A stretch of 64,000 bases of DNA, taken from positions 9,761,501 through 9,825,500 of the forward strand of contig NC_134765.1 in NCBI RefSeq assembly GCF_050436995.1, read 5' to 3'. Below, in pieces: positions 12,102 to 23,525 of the stretch; the first letter of the stretch is position 1, and each line of letters opens with the position of its first letter. The stretch comes from Anticarsia gemmatalis (Eukaryota; Arthropoda; Insecta; Lepidoptera; Erebidae). The translations under genes and the position numbers were made by a program. Under the pieces are notes generated by a model. It searched no databases, was not told the origin of the DNA, and saw nothing but the letters and a program-made list of their open reading frames with translations.

Positions 12102-15100
12102 TTAGACTCTTGACCAGCTGTGAGACAGTAATGGGTTAAAAAAACTGATTGCTATCTTCTTTTGTTTATAACTGTACAGTAATACAAACATAACATATCA
12201 CTAATACCTTGACACTGTTCCCGTTTGTCCTCTACCAAAGACCTTGAACAACGGAACACAAATCATAAAATTTTTAATTTACCAAAACAAAACGGCAGCC
12301 ATATTTTTATTTGACGCGTTAACCCTCTCGCAGCCGACGATTGTTTCGTCAGACCTCTTAATGTTAATTTATTTGAGCATTTCTATAAAAAATTCAAAAC
12401 AAAGCTCGCTGGGGACGATATTCGTCAAGATTTTAAAATAATAAAATACTGAAGCTTCGTAATTTTTTTAATAATATATTAATAAGGGGCTGGGCGGCCG
12501 GCGACATTTTTTTGTAGTTTTAAATGCTCTTTGACGGATTCAAATAATTTGGTTGAAGGACTTTTCAGGGCTCTTGTTGTCACCAGTTTTAAGTGATTCT
12601 TTGTGATTTATGTAACAGAGATAACGGGTTGTATTATGTTCGGCAATATAGCGTCTCTTGTTTATTCGAAATTCAAGCTATACTTAAGCAATGATTTATA
12701 TTATGGATTCTTTCATTAGCGTAGATAAACTTTATACATGCAATGTTACCATAAACCGATTTCTGGTACACCTTCGAAAATAACTCTATTCTAGGATATA
12801 TGTCAAAATCAATCAAATTGTAAGTCAAAAATTGACAACTTAAAAGCATTATAAACTTACAGATTGACAGAAATCCAAAAATATCTTAAAACAGCAATCT
12901 CTTGAACGTTGGCCATTAAAATACAATTACGTCGGTACATTACTAAGAAGGTACTTAAACAACTCGACTTAAAACCGTTTCGGGGTCAAGAGCGAACTTT
13001 TTTTTAATAAAACAAGAAAATTTGAATAGCCAAACGCCATCTGGCGGCGGCAAGTTGTTCTACCCCCCCTACGGCAGGGGTGGGTTGAAAAAGTTAGATT
13101 TTTTTCTCAAGAAAATTATGACCTTATAGAAGTTGTGATATTGTAATGAGAATTGAAATGAGAGAGCGATAGATTGAGTGAGATGGCGAATGTTGGAGGA
13201 AAGTTTTATTTAAGTTGGATTGTTTATTTATGTGACTGCAATTACTGATGAATTGTTATCAGCAGTAAAGAACACTGGAACGTTAATTCACTTTATAAAC
13301 ATCTCACATGCAGTGGACTTGGTTGGCTGTTTATAGTGACAAATTAATTATTAATATATTAATTTCATTTCAATTACTGTCTGTCTGTTACTTTTAGTTA
13401 ATATCCAAAAGAACTTCAGATTTATACAGAAGTTATATTAGAAGATGATAATATTATAAAATTATACTTATTTTCAGAAAAATCTATTAGTATAGTTGCG
13501 TGTGGCTGCAAGTAGGTACGAATATTAAGCCACAAACTAAACTCTATTTCACTTCAAAATTCAATTACCTAGGTTTTACAAAAACAAAAACTCTCTATTA
13601 TTAAGTTATGATTGTGCACTTTACATGTTAATAAGTTGTTTCGTGCTTACAAATGAGTGAAAATTGCTGCAAATTGTTCCTGCACCACAATTTATAGTAA
13701 TTTAATACTGTTTGCGGCAATGAAGTAAGGCGACCAGTTTCCTACGTTAATCCTTTGTTCTTGCTTTATAGTATGCTGTAGGCTTTACTCGATTGCGTTA
13801 AAAAAGGAAGTAGTTCTAGGTTTATGAGGTCAAATAACCAAGATTGACAAGGTCATATTTACCATTTTTACCTTAAGCTTTTCTTTTTTTGATAACTCCC
13901 GGACTAAGAATTGCTGTTCTGTCGCGGGGACTTTTACAAACATATACATAAACAACGGACACAAAGCACAACCAGGCCCGAAACAATTATTTTATGACTG
14001 ATATTATTTGACATATTATTTGATGGGATGTAGTTTGTAAATGTAAAGAAAATAGATAAAAATAAATTTTATGGGCATATTTTTTTACAACTTTTGCAAT
14101 CAACATCCGCATGTTGTTAAAATAGTTCATAGTCCGCCTAAAACGCCCCTTGCGTTTTCTCCTTTTTGTGTTTCTTTATCATAAAGGTAAACTTTTATAA
14201 AAATGGTTAATCTTTTATGCAAACAACCAGTATTAAATATGAATGTGGAAACCTAAACGACTACCTCGAGCAGTGGTAGCATATAGTATAGCAGGGCGTA
14301 CGACCATACATATAGGTACATACATATATTATCATAATAAAATATCAAAGCGCAATACTAAATCATTATACCTTTAGCAATAAATATACACACCTAAATA
14401 CGAACATACGACCTAATACTTCGACACTATAAAGATTACGACAAAACCAATTATACCGGCAATAAAACCGAACATAATCTTACAGATTTTAAAGGAAAAT
14501 TTACAACAAAAATGCCGATGGGTTCTCAAAATCCACGATATCTTTATCATTCCCTATAGTGTCGTTATTGTGAGGAGGATTAGCCGTGGGTTCGCGAAAA
14601 TAATTAACAATTCCAAACGACAGTTAGGCAATAAACGTTTAAGCCTGAGCCCGCGGACCTTCACAAATGGTGCCCGCCTACCGAGCCTATTACATCGAAA
14701 GAATAACGTGTACTGAGCGATTAAACATTTTTTCTTCACTTTTTTTATTGTGGTATTGAAATTTTTAAACCAAACTTACTGACTGAAAGAGCCACCTTTG
14801 CACAGAAATAGGACAGTCGTTGGTATAATTAACAGCTGGTTAAACTAACGTCAGAAGGAGACAACGATTAAAAGGCATCAGCCCATGATAAAAAAACCAA
14901 TGTAATGTGTGTCAAAACGTCGGGTAATAAATTTGGTATTGTAACCCAAACGTTTTACTGCGGATTTAAACCAACCTTTTGTTAATTTTCAATGTTGTAA
15001 AATTAAATTAATAAAATATATAATTTCTTATTTGCACAATATACCAGCAACTCTGTCCCTCAAAATGTTTCTTCTTCAAACAAAATTACTCTACAAACAC

Positions 15101-17388
15101 TAGTATTGTAAAAGATTTCTGCGAGATAACAGCCAGTTTATTTTAGAGGTGCATTTCATTAAGAAATACTATCAAATACACCCTAGTTATTCTAGTTAAT
15201 TACATAAAGATGCAAAATTTTAATATGCCATCGTTAAAAGACCACTAAAACGTATTACAATCGATAGTTTCAAACTAAAAGTATATCCGGAGTTTCTTTC
15301 CTAAAAGCATTTTCCTATTTTTTACCAAAGCATTTCCCACCCCAGTGTGCGTTGTACCCACTGTTATTGCCTCTCGTAGCGTCGTATAGCCCTACAACGA
15401 GCACTTACGTCCATAAGAGGCAGTTACGTGTACGTCCCACCTTACAGGCAGTCTTAATTATTAAATTCACTTTGTAAAAATAACTATTCTTTCCTACAAT
15501 TAGCCAGCTTTCAGATAGTCCGATAGAAGTTGGACTTAATGAAACGTATTTAGTTTCGTTTCATTGCTTTATAATATGATTTTAAAGTGCTAATTTAGAA
15601 GAGTTTATACTTATTTTTGCCAATTTTAATTCATTACTGTCTCTTGTCTAAAGAGTACATCGTTATAACCCAGGTAACTGGGCTGTGGCGGTCGGATAGG
15701 CAGTCGTTCCTCCAACAATCTTGACAAACAATGAAGGTTTTATCAATATGTTTACTTTCACCGTTAGAGCAAGTGATAATATTTAATTAAATAACGTAAC
15801 AAAAAAAATTTAAGTATATCTTAATGACAGCGGTGTATAAGTGGATACAAAAACAATTCCTTTAAATTCGTAATCGTATACACTACTGTAAAAGTAAAAG
15901 CGCGATACCACTGAAACATATTAATTAATTCTAAAAAAGAACATAAAAATCCGGAATAGGAACACCTAACAAAAGGTAGGCAATTCCACAGCAGAAGAGT
16001 GGAGGGTAACAAAATTAAAAATTCAGACCTGCGCGCCCCCGGCCGGGGTATTTTACACACGCGTCATAAACTTAATGTTATTTATTGTGGCAATAAACGG
16101 GGAAAAGTGAAAATAACGAGTCCAACCCCCCATCACCCCCCCCTCTATCGACACCCCACGAAGGTTTTTCCAAACCAAATCTACTAAGTTTTTAAGTGAA
16201 ATTAAAGTTTTCGTATGATAACGTTTGGGTGAAAAGTTTCTGAATCCGGCCACCCCTATAGTGGTAATAATAGACGTGCGGCTCACTATCTTGATCTGAA
16301 ATGAAGTATTTATTCCTAAAATACGTGCTCTATTAGATGTTAAAATTAGATCTTACGTTTAACTGGAATGATAATCTTCAATTCAAAAACATATTTATTT
16401 ACCGGACGTAAAATAAAAATATTTAAACCTGATGAAAGCAAATACGATTGCTTTTAAATCGGTATAAAGAAAACAGTCAAAGATGAAGGATCCGAATCCT
16501 TATTAAATTTCAAATCCTAGACATTTCTGCCACAAACGATTTTTCTTAAATTTATTAATGTTCCCAGATTCTGTGTCAAATACAATCATCGCTTTTAATA
16601 TCTGGTAGCCTCTTAACGTCTTCCAAAGGGACCCTAGTCGAATATTGGATAAACTCCAAATTATCGTTAATACTTTTTATAATTAGACAATTTTACGCAT
16701 CTGGGACCCTAAGTTCGCCTACTTTAGACTTCTACTTAATTATAAGAGACAATTAAGACGCACTTACAAGGTCTAAAAACGAGAAAAAATTAAAGAAAAA
16801 TCACCTTTATGTTTTAAAGAATAAGAGCGTGTGGAACGGCAAGAAAATTTGTTGGAAAAACATAATCGTCGTATTAAGTAATTTAACCTTAATAGCTTTC
16901 GCTTTGTGAAATCATTTCCCCAGTTTTGGGATATAATTGGAGATGAAGCTACTTATTACTGAACATTTTATTGTACAGACAGTTGGGCCGTTTAGAAATA
17001 TGAATATTACAGCTAGAATTTGAGAATTAGGCCGTTTCTTTGTTTGGTGCTTCGTTTAATATAAATTTTGGTCTTTTCATGTCTTGATTGTGACGTCTTT
17101 AGTAAAAGTGACGTTTATATTACTTTGCTGTTTAAATAATAATTTGACTTTACTATTTCTAGACTGACAGCTTTTGTATTTGTTTTTGATCTTTAGAGGG
17201 TTTATTTGTCGGTAGAGAAAGACGTCTAGATCAATATAGAAACACGTGTAGAAGCCATAAAGCCTAGTTCACGTAGAATTGGTAGTAATTAGTACTAAAG
17301 GTGTAATGGCTATTTATGTTCCTATACTTTCTTTTAAGTATGTATTTTTTACGATTGTGGGACTGTCCGTTTCATGTAGGGTTGGTAA
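12102..17388. other. Noncoding stretch with a few patches of higher GC
   Basis: No gene is supported. 13030-13090 has CGCCATCTGGCG beside a C-run. 14565-14710 and 15355-15450 are somewhat GC-richer. 16020-16180 combines a GC patch, a C-rich run and CATAAAC/TTTATTG words that could bind Cad/Hox proteins (weak). Confidence 0.5.
15661..15713 (+). mobile_element. 5S-SINE 3' fragment
   Basis: This is about 50 bp matching the body of the 5S-derived SINE (CCAGGTAACTGGG, GTCGGATAGGCAGTCG). No 5S-like part or target duplication remains. Confidence 0.65.
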
Positions 17389-17411
17389 CCCACATTGGTA
17401 GTAAAGTATAT

Positions 17412-17771
17412 CAGCTTAGCCTTTTTTCCAAGCTATGTTGGAGTCGGCTTCCAGTCTCACCGGATGCAGCTGAATATCAGTGTTTTACATGGAGCGACTG
17501 CCTATCTGACCTCCGCAACCCAGTTACCTGGGATAACACGATACCCTTCGGTAAGACTGGTTGTCAGACTTTCAAGTTTCTGACTACTGTTAACGACTGT
17601 CAAAGATCTTCGAAAATGACAGCCGGGACCCACAATTTAACGTGCCTTCCGAAACACGGAGGAACTCGATATGTACAAGATGGTCACCCATCCACAAATC
17701 AACCTCGGCAAGCATGACTTAACCTCAGAGATCGATCCGCGCGGCTGTTGTTAACTAAGCCACGAGCTCCT
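17412..17771 (-). mobile_element. 5S-rRNA-derived SINE, young copy, minus orientation
   Basis: This is a full-length reverse copy of the element at 7849-8221, with the 5S-like GGTCACCCATCC and CTTAACCTCAGAG at its right end. A perfect 23-bp direct repeat flanks it at 17389-17411 and 17772-17794. The ORF at 17316-17717 lies mostly in this SINE and starts outside it, so it is not a gene. Confidence 0.88.
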
Positions 17772-18318
17772 CCCACATTGGTAGTAAAGTATATAAATTA
17801 AACCAAAAACTGGATTTGTTCCTTTACGCCTCTGTCACTTTGGTATTTACTTCCATAAAAGTTGTAACCAAGCTATGCATCCCTTGTGAGTTTGACTGCA
17901 AGTTTATGAGCGGGGCTGGGAGAAAATTTGTAAACATTTTTTTTTTTATTCTCTAGTATATAACCGCCTGATAAAGGTTTAGTCATGAAATTGTGACATA
18001 ATCGTTCTTTTGCAAACAAATTGATGTATTACGAAAGACTGTACGCAAACACCTAACATCTTTCTTACCATTTTTCCTAAGACTTTCAACATAGATACCT
18101 ATTATCAAAGTTATTTAAGCTACCCAAATACTGTTGGTTTCTGCTAACTTCATTTCTATTATCACATTAAACAAATACTTACTAGTGGAACTGATTTCGA
18201 TAGGACGACGTTGTGCGTCGGTAGAAGTCGTAGGAGACTGTAGTGCCTAATCAGCAACTAATTGGCTACCCATCTTTGAAATATCTGCAACAAAAGTAGC
18301 TTAACTAACCAAACTGTA

Positions 18319-18468
18319 CGTCGGTTCTCGATCAATATTGACTACCAACAACCGGCTGGCTGATGATAGTCGGTTTAGCGACTCCAGTGGGCGTCGTAGA
18401 AACTATTCTGGCAGTACATTTTAAATGTCAAGCTCTCGATATTTGATGGTTCCAATAGCAGAGAATCG
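18319..18468. mobile_element. Short MITE related to the foldback element ends
   Basis: This is a segment of about 150 bp with TA at both edges (18317-18318 and 18469-18470). Read on the minus strand it begins CGATTCTCTGCTATTGG and contains a block resembling the foldback left arm (AATGTACTGCCA, then a GCCCACTGGAGTCGCT-like block). Terminal inverted repeats are weak. The 130 bp before it (18180-18310) look like part of a similar repeat. Confidence 0.5.
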
Positions 18469-18470
18469 TA

Positions 18471-20004
18471 CTACTGATTAGCGACAGTTTTTCAGTTTTT
18501 CAAACAAACCTTCGAATCGCTCTTCTGTTAAATTACTATAATGTCAGTTGACTCATTATACTAAGGAGGTATCGAAATATAGTTTATCTAAAATTTCCAA
18601 TTAGTCAAAGTAAAATAAAAGCGTGAGATCTCAGCGGACGCCATTTTACCTGCGAGTCTGTCAAGTCTAAGGAAAATTCCTCAGAGCTTAGAAAGTTTAC
18701 AAGGAATTAAGTAAACAAGAAGTTAGTGAAACAAACCTATTAGTGACGTGATTGATGTTGTGTGCTCCGAGTTTGGAATCGCCGCGAAATTTCTCGTTTA
18801 CCTTAAAACAAATATTTTACTTACAATTTATCTCTAAGTTGGTTTCGTTAATGCTGAATAAAAGGATTAAAATACTTCTACGTTTTTGTTTATAGGTATT
18901 ACTTGTTTTATTAATCACCAGCTTGCATTTTGTTTTATAATGTGAAATAAATCATATTATTTGTCACAAAGACATAGACAAGAAGTATAGATGTGGTGTC
19001 TAATACGACGCTGCATGTTAACAACTTATTCGTCATTTCATCCAGTCCGACAAATGTCTTCAGAATCGACCTTCATATGACCGACCTGAAAAATCAGATT
19101 GTCCAAAATTTACTTTAATATAACGCCCTGTTGACCCTTTCGGAAAGACTGAGTTATTATAAATAACCAAAGTGCACTTACAAGTCCAAAACGTTTAATA
19201 GCTATTAAAAGCTTTTAGTTCCATTCAACGTTCAAGTAATTTTCACAATACAATTTACTTGTGTATCTTAATACGACACGAAACGCCTAATACTATAAAA
19301 TTTGAAAACCTTTTAAGATGTTTAGTGTCAATTTTAACACTGCCTTAAGCACTTAACAGCTTTTAAACTGACGGTTCCCGCGTAATGAACTTACAAGACG
19401 CCATGTTGATTACGGTCACCTGTCAAAATTGCCGCGCTTTTTACTAATTAGTAGCGACATCTCTGGACTCAGTTTGTAAACAGTAAGTAGTTTGTTTATG
19501 GGTTTAGGCTGATAGAATTTTGATTATATTTTTATTAAAGCTTGTTTATTTAAACCATCCGAAAAGTAACTATTTGGCAGTAAATAATGTAAGCAGATTT
19601 ATTTTCTTTTTAGGTAAATAAGTAGGTAAAGGCTTTACTTATTAACAAGTGAATGACATCATTACCAAAACGGTGCCTAACGAAATTGCACTAGCTTACT
19701 ATTTCAGTCTAGATTGAATATAAAAATGCAAATGAACTCATAACGAAATACTGGACAATAAAGCCTACAAACTAGTCGACATGCCTTAGGTGCTAGCTAA
19801 GAAATTGTTTCAGAAAGAGGTGTTAAAATAACTTGAACTCTCGAAAGTCAACAACTCTATTATGAAGAGGGGTCTATGAAAACTGGTTTTAGCAACTAAT
19901 ATTTAATACACACAATGTAGTGTATTTTATATTCACAAAATTTTAATCACATAACTTTATGAGCCTGTTAGTGAAAGATTATCTTTAGTTGGAGGTTATA
20001 AAGC
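18471..20004. other. Upstream region of BBS5
   Basis: No exon or known repeat was recognised up to the X-box. The part next to BBS5 presumably holds its promoter. Confidence 0.5.
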
Positions 20005-20018
20005 GTTGCTATGGCAAC
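20005..20018. promoter_or_regulatory. X-box (RFX binding site) upstream of BBS5
   Basis: The sequence GTTGCTATGGCAAC is a perfect inverted repeat matching the RFX X-box consensus (RYYNYY-N1-3-RRNRAC). It ends 81 nt before the BBS5 start codon, the usual distance for ciliary genes controlled by RFX factors. That BBS genes are RFX targets is established in worms, flies and vertebrates. Function here is inferred from match and position. Confidence 0.85.
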
Positions 20019-20099
20019 CGTATTGTAAACAGTTTACAGTCTTTCGTGTGTTGTAGAAGGTTTTAGTGTATTGATACAAATTTGTGGTTTAATAATAAT

Positions 20100-23000
20100 A
20101 TGTCTAAGGCTAAAACTGGATCGGTTTGGGAAGATAGGGAGGTGCTTTTTGATCTGCCTTTTGCGTGAGTATGTCTAGAAAATTCCTTAGTTTTAAGCTT
20201 GAATTACGGTGCCTAATAACTGTTTTGTTTGGGACCTTAATCAGACGAGTGTCATGTTCATTTATTTAATAGTTGCGTACCTATCTTATGTCGATATACT
20301 TATGAAAAACAAAACCTTGCAATTGAAGTAAAGAACTAGAACCAAAATGGTGCAGATTGATAGATATACAAAGTAAGTAAAGGTCAAACACACAATCAAG
20401 TTAAAAATAAAAGAAAAACTTAGTCAATCAAAGTTCTTTACTTCTTCGGTCATAAAATGTATTTAAGCAGTGAAGCATCTTTTTCTCCAAAAAAAGTGCA
20501 ATTGCTACTTTTCTTTTCTCTTTTCCAGATATCTGAAGCTACGTCCTGGTGAGAAGATCTTCGACAGGATCGAGCCCATTGAGGACACGAAGGGCAACAG
20601 CGGCACCAAGGGACGTATGGTCGTCACCAACCTAAGGATCATATGGCATTCTATGTCTTCACCCAGGATTAATCTATGTAAATAGAACATTTTTTTCAGT
20701 GTAAAGAACGACAAATATTTTTGTATTTCTCGAAGTCTATCCGGTACTACAACAATTTCAATACGATTCGAATTACGATAGATGAATCGCCGAATCGCCA
20801 ATCGCATTAGCCGAAAACCCTAGATACAGTACACCTTCCAGCTACCACCAGTTTGAAATTGTTCTCCACCACCAGTCACTTGTTTTAACGTTAAGAAGAT
20901 CGTTTTTTCCACTTCTTATTTTGAACTTTATAAAAACAAGTTAGGTAAACTAAGTAAGTCATAACTTACTACGTACATAAGTAACTAGGTAAGGCAACTT
21001 ATGTACATATATATCTAATGTTTTGTTAATCCATTTGATTTTTCCAGCAATCGGCCTTAACTGCGTGCTATCAACTAACACTAAAGTAGTCAACTCAGGT
21101 CTGCGAGGAACAACACAAGCGTTATACATGCTAGCAGCTTTTAAAAATAACAGATATGAGTTCATATTCACCAACCTTTCTCCTAATTGCGTGAGACATT
21201 ATACTTCAGTTGCTGGCGTCCATAAGTAAGTAATAATGAAAATTCTTAAAAAATAAATAAATTATATTGTTTCACCTTTATCCGGATATCCATTTTTTTG
21301 TCTGTGTTTGGCATCTATGCAATTTATTAATATTTATAGGTATGACAGGTTTCTTGCGTCTCTGAAAAAATACATGCTGATATTTTTTTAGGTCGCTCAA
21401 AATAATGTGTTATAAAATTAAAGAGAGAAATTATTATTTTAATAGAATGCAATTTAATAGGTCTTTCAAAATACTCGTAAATATTTTCATGATGCCGGCC
21501 GTTATTGTAAAAAAAAAATGTTTAAAAGCCATTAAATTTTAATATCTTAAAAGAATAAAATACTTAATGGCAACTTCAGAAGAGTTTTTTAAGGATTATG
21601 GCCAATATTATTAAGTTTAAAACAGATAAAAACTCTTTTACAAAATTATATGACTTTGTCGCCCGGAAATGGAAGAACAGCTTTAACTCACTCAATTTTC
21701 CTAAATTGCTCTGAGTTCTCTAACCGGCAATATTTTCCATTTTTCAGAGCTTACGCGGGCTCCCGTATGTACCGAGATCTGAAGCTACGAGGAGCCATAA
21801 TACATAATAAACATTTGAGGATACTTCCGCTGGAAAAGGTGACGAAATTTTAACTTTCGACCTATTTTACTTGTACTCTTGCTCTTCTATGAGCAATCTT
21901 GCTCAGATTTTACACTTACCTATAACACAAACTTAGACGTATCTTTGCGTGTTATTTTATATTTGAAGAGCATCAATGAATCAAAACAATTTATTGTTTT
22001 TATTTACCCGAATATATACCCGAAGCTGTACCTAGGCAGAGTTATACACTTTTTGTCTTTTACAATTACAAAATAGATTGCATTTTTGGTGTTTAAGGTA
22101 GGTACGCACTAAATATGAATGTTTTCTGCGAGCTTTACGTAGTTTTTCTTCTAGATATGCCTTCACGAACACAGTCTGTGGAACTTGTCTAGTGACTCCG
22201 GCAACTTGGGCACAATGGTGGTGACCAACGTCAGGGTGGTCTGGTACGCAGACATTAATGATGCCTTCAATGTATCCATGCCTTACATCACGATTGAGAG
22301 CGTAAGTGACATTATTTTTATAACTATACAGTATCTTTGTATCTACAGGCTTATGTATAAATCAATTCATTAATTGTCGTAATAATTATTATTCAGAATG
22401 AAGAGCTAGTGCTTATAAATCTTTATATTTCGTATCATATTCTAACGTAAAAAACAAGTTCAGCAGCAGATCACTCCAAATTAAATTTATAAAATGTTTT
22501 TATTTCAGATTTCCATCCGAGACTCGAAGTTTGGTGAAGCCCTAGTGTTTGTCGTTCGCCAAACATCGGGAGGGTACGTGCTAGGATTCAGAGCAGACCC
22601 GCGGGAAAGACTCCGACCTTTGCTGACGGAGCTACAAGCTTTACACCAAGCTTACACTGAAAAACCTATATTTGGGATTGAGCTGACTTGGAATAATGAA
22701 GTAATCACATAATACCTCGTTAAAGCTAAATATCGATATTTGTTCATAAAACAAGATTATTTTAAATAGGTTTCGATTTTCCAATCAACTAGATTCCTTT
22801 ACAATAAATAGTAATTAACGTGATAAACGCAAGTTGCACGCGAATGTGATTTTAACCAATGCTGAAGGTTTTTTATTTTGTTTAGAATCCGAAGTCTGCA
22901 TCAGACGACATTGAAGAATTAGAAGAAATAGGAGAACCTCGAGGGGAGATGGGACCAAACTTGTACCTTGCATCACAACTAGCACAAAATAAAGGAGAAG

Positions 23001-23104
23001 GTGAAAGTCAGCCTGTATATAGTCCATATTTGGGATTGGCCATAGAACCTCTCAAAGAAGGATTCACGTTGAAAAGTTTATTTGAAGTTCAGACAACATC
23101 ATAA
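20100..23104 (+). CDS. BBS5: Bardet-Biedl syndrome 5 protein homologue (BBSome subunit), 7 exons
   Basis: BBS5 is a core subunit of the BBSome, the coat that moves membrane proteins in and out of cilia. Its two PH-like domains bind phosphoinositides. Exons, all with AG/GT signals and matching phase: 20100-20164, 20529-20677, 21048-21225, 21748-21838, 22155-22301, 22509-22700, 22886-23104. The product is 346 aa; the vertebrate protein is about the same length. Family blocks seen include VWEDREVLFDL near the N-terminus, RPGE, IEDTKGNSG and VTNLRIIWHS in the first PH-like domain (about residues 25-130), LWNLSSDSGNLGTMVVTNVR and the following block in the second (about 160-270), and GLAIEPLKEGFTLKSLFEV at the C-terminus. 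The start is the first in-frame ATG, preceded by AT-rich leader sequence. In insects cilia occur mainly in sensory neurons and sperm tails, so expression is probably restricted (inference). The gene looks intact. Confidence 0.96.
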
Positions 23105-23172
23105 ATTACTTTATCAGATTATATTCGTAAATATATAATGAAATTAAATGAATATAAATTTAATGTCGTATA

Positions 23173-23178
23173 ATTAAA
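23173..23178 (+). terminator. Probable BBS5 poly(A) signal
   Basis: ATTAAA, the commonest variant of the poly(A) signal, lies 68 nt after the BBS5 stop codon. The whole gap to the MCPH1 start is only 421 nt, so BBS5 must end, and MCPH1 must start, within a short interval. No canonical AATAAA was noticed between the stop and this site. Confidence 0.45.
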
Positions 23179-23525
23179 ACAGAAAACAGCATTGTTTTAT
23201 TTTATAAGTCTAAATACCCCGATACCCAAAACTGTAGTAAAAAAGAATATAAGAAAGTGACAGCAATGACATTTGTTGTTGTTCGTAATTTGACATTTGG
23301 TAAACAAGTTGTGACTTGAAAATTGCTTTCTGTTTAGATTTTTGATCGTTTTTATTTATTTTGTATTCCTGTTTGTGAAATATCTTTTAAAACAACCGTG
23401 TTTTGAAACTTTTTGACGATTATACTAGAAGATTTTCTAGATAAGATATAATTTTAATGTAACGAGATTGTTTCGCTACTTTGTACAAAGTTTATATTGA
23501 CGTGCATTTGTTATTTACTAACAAA

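Noticed and set aside
22815..23027. 70-codon minus ORF
   Set aside because: Antisense shadow of the last BBS5 exon.
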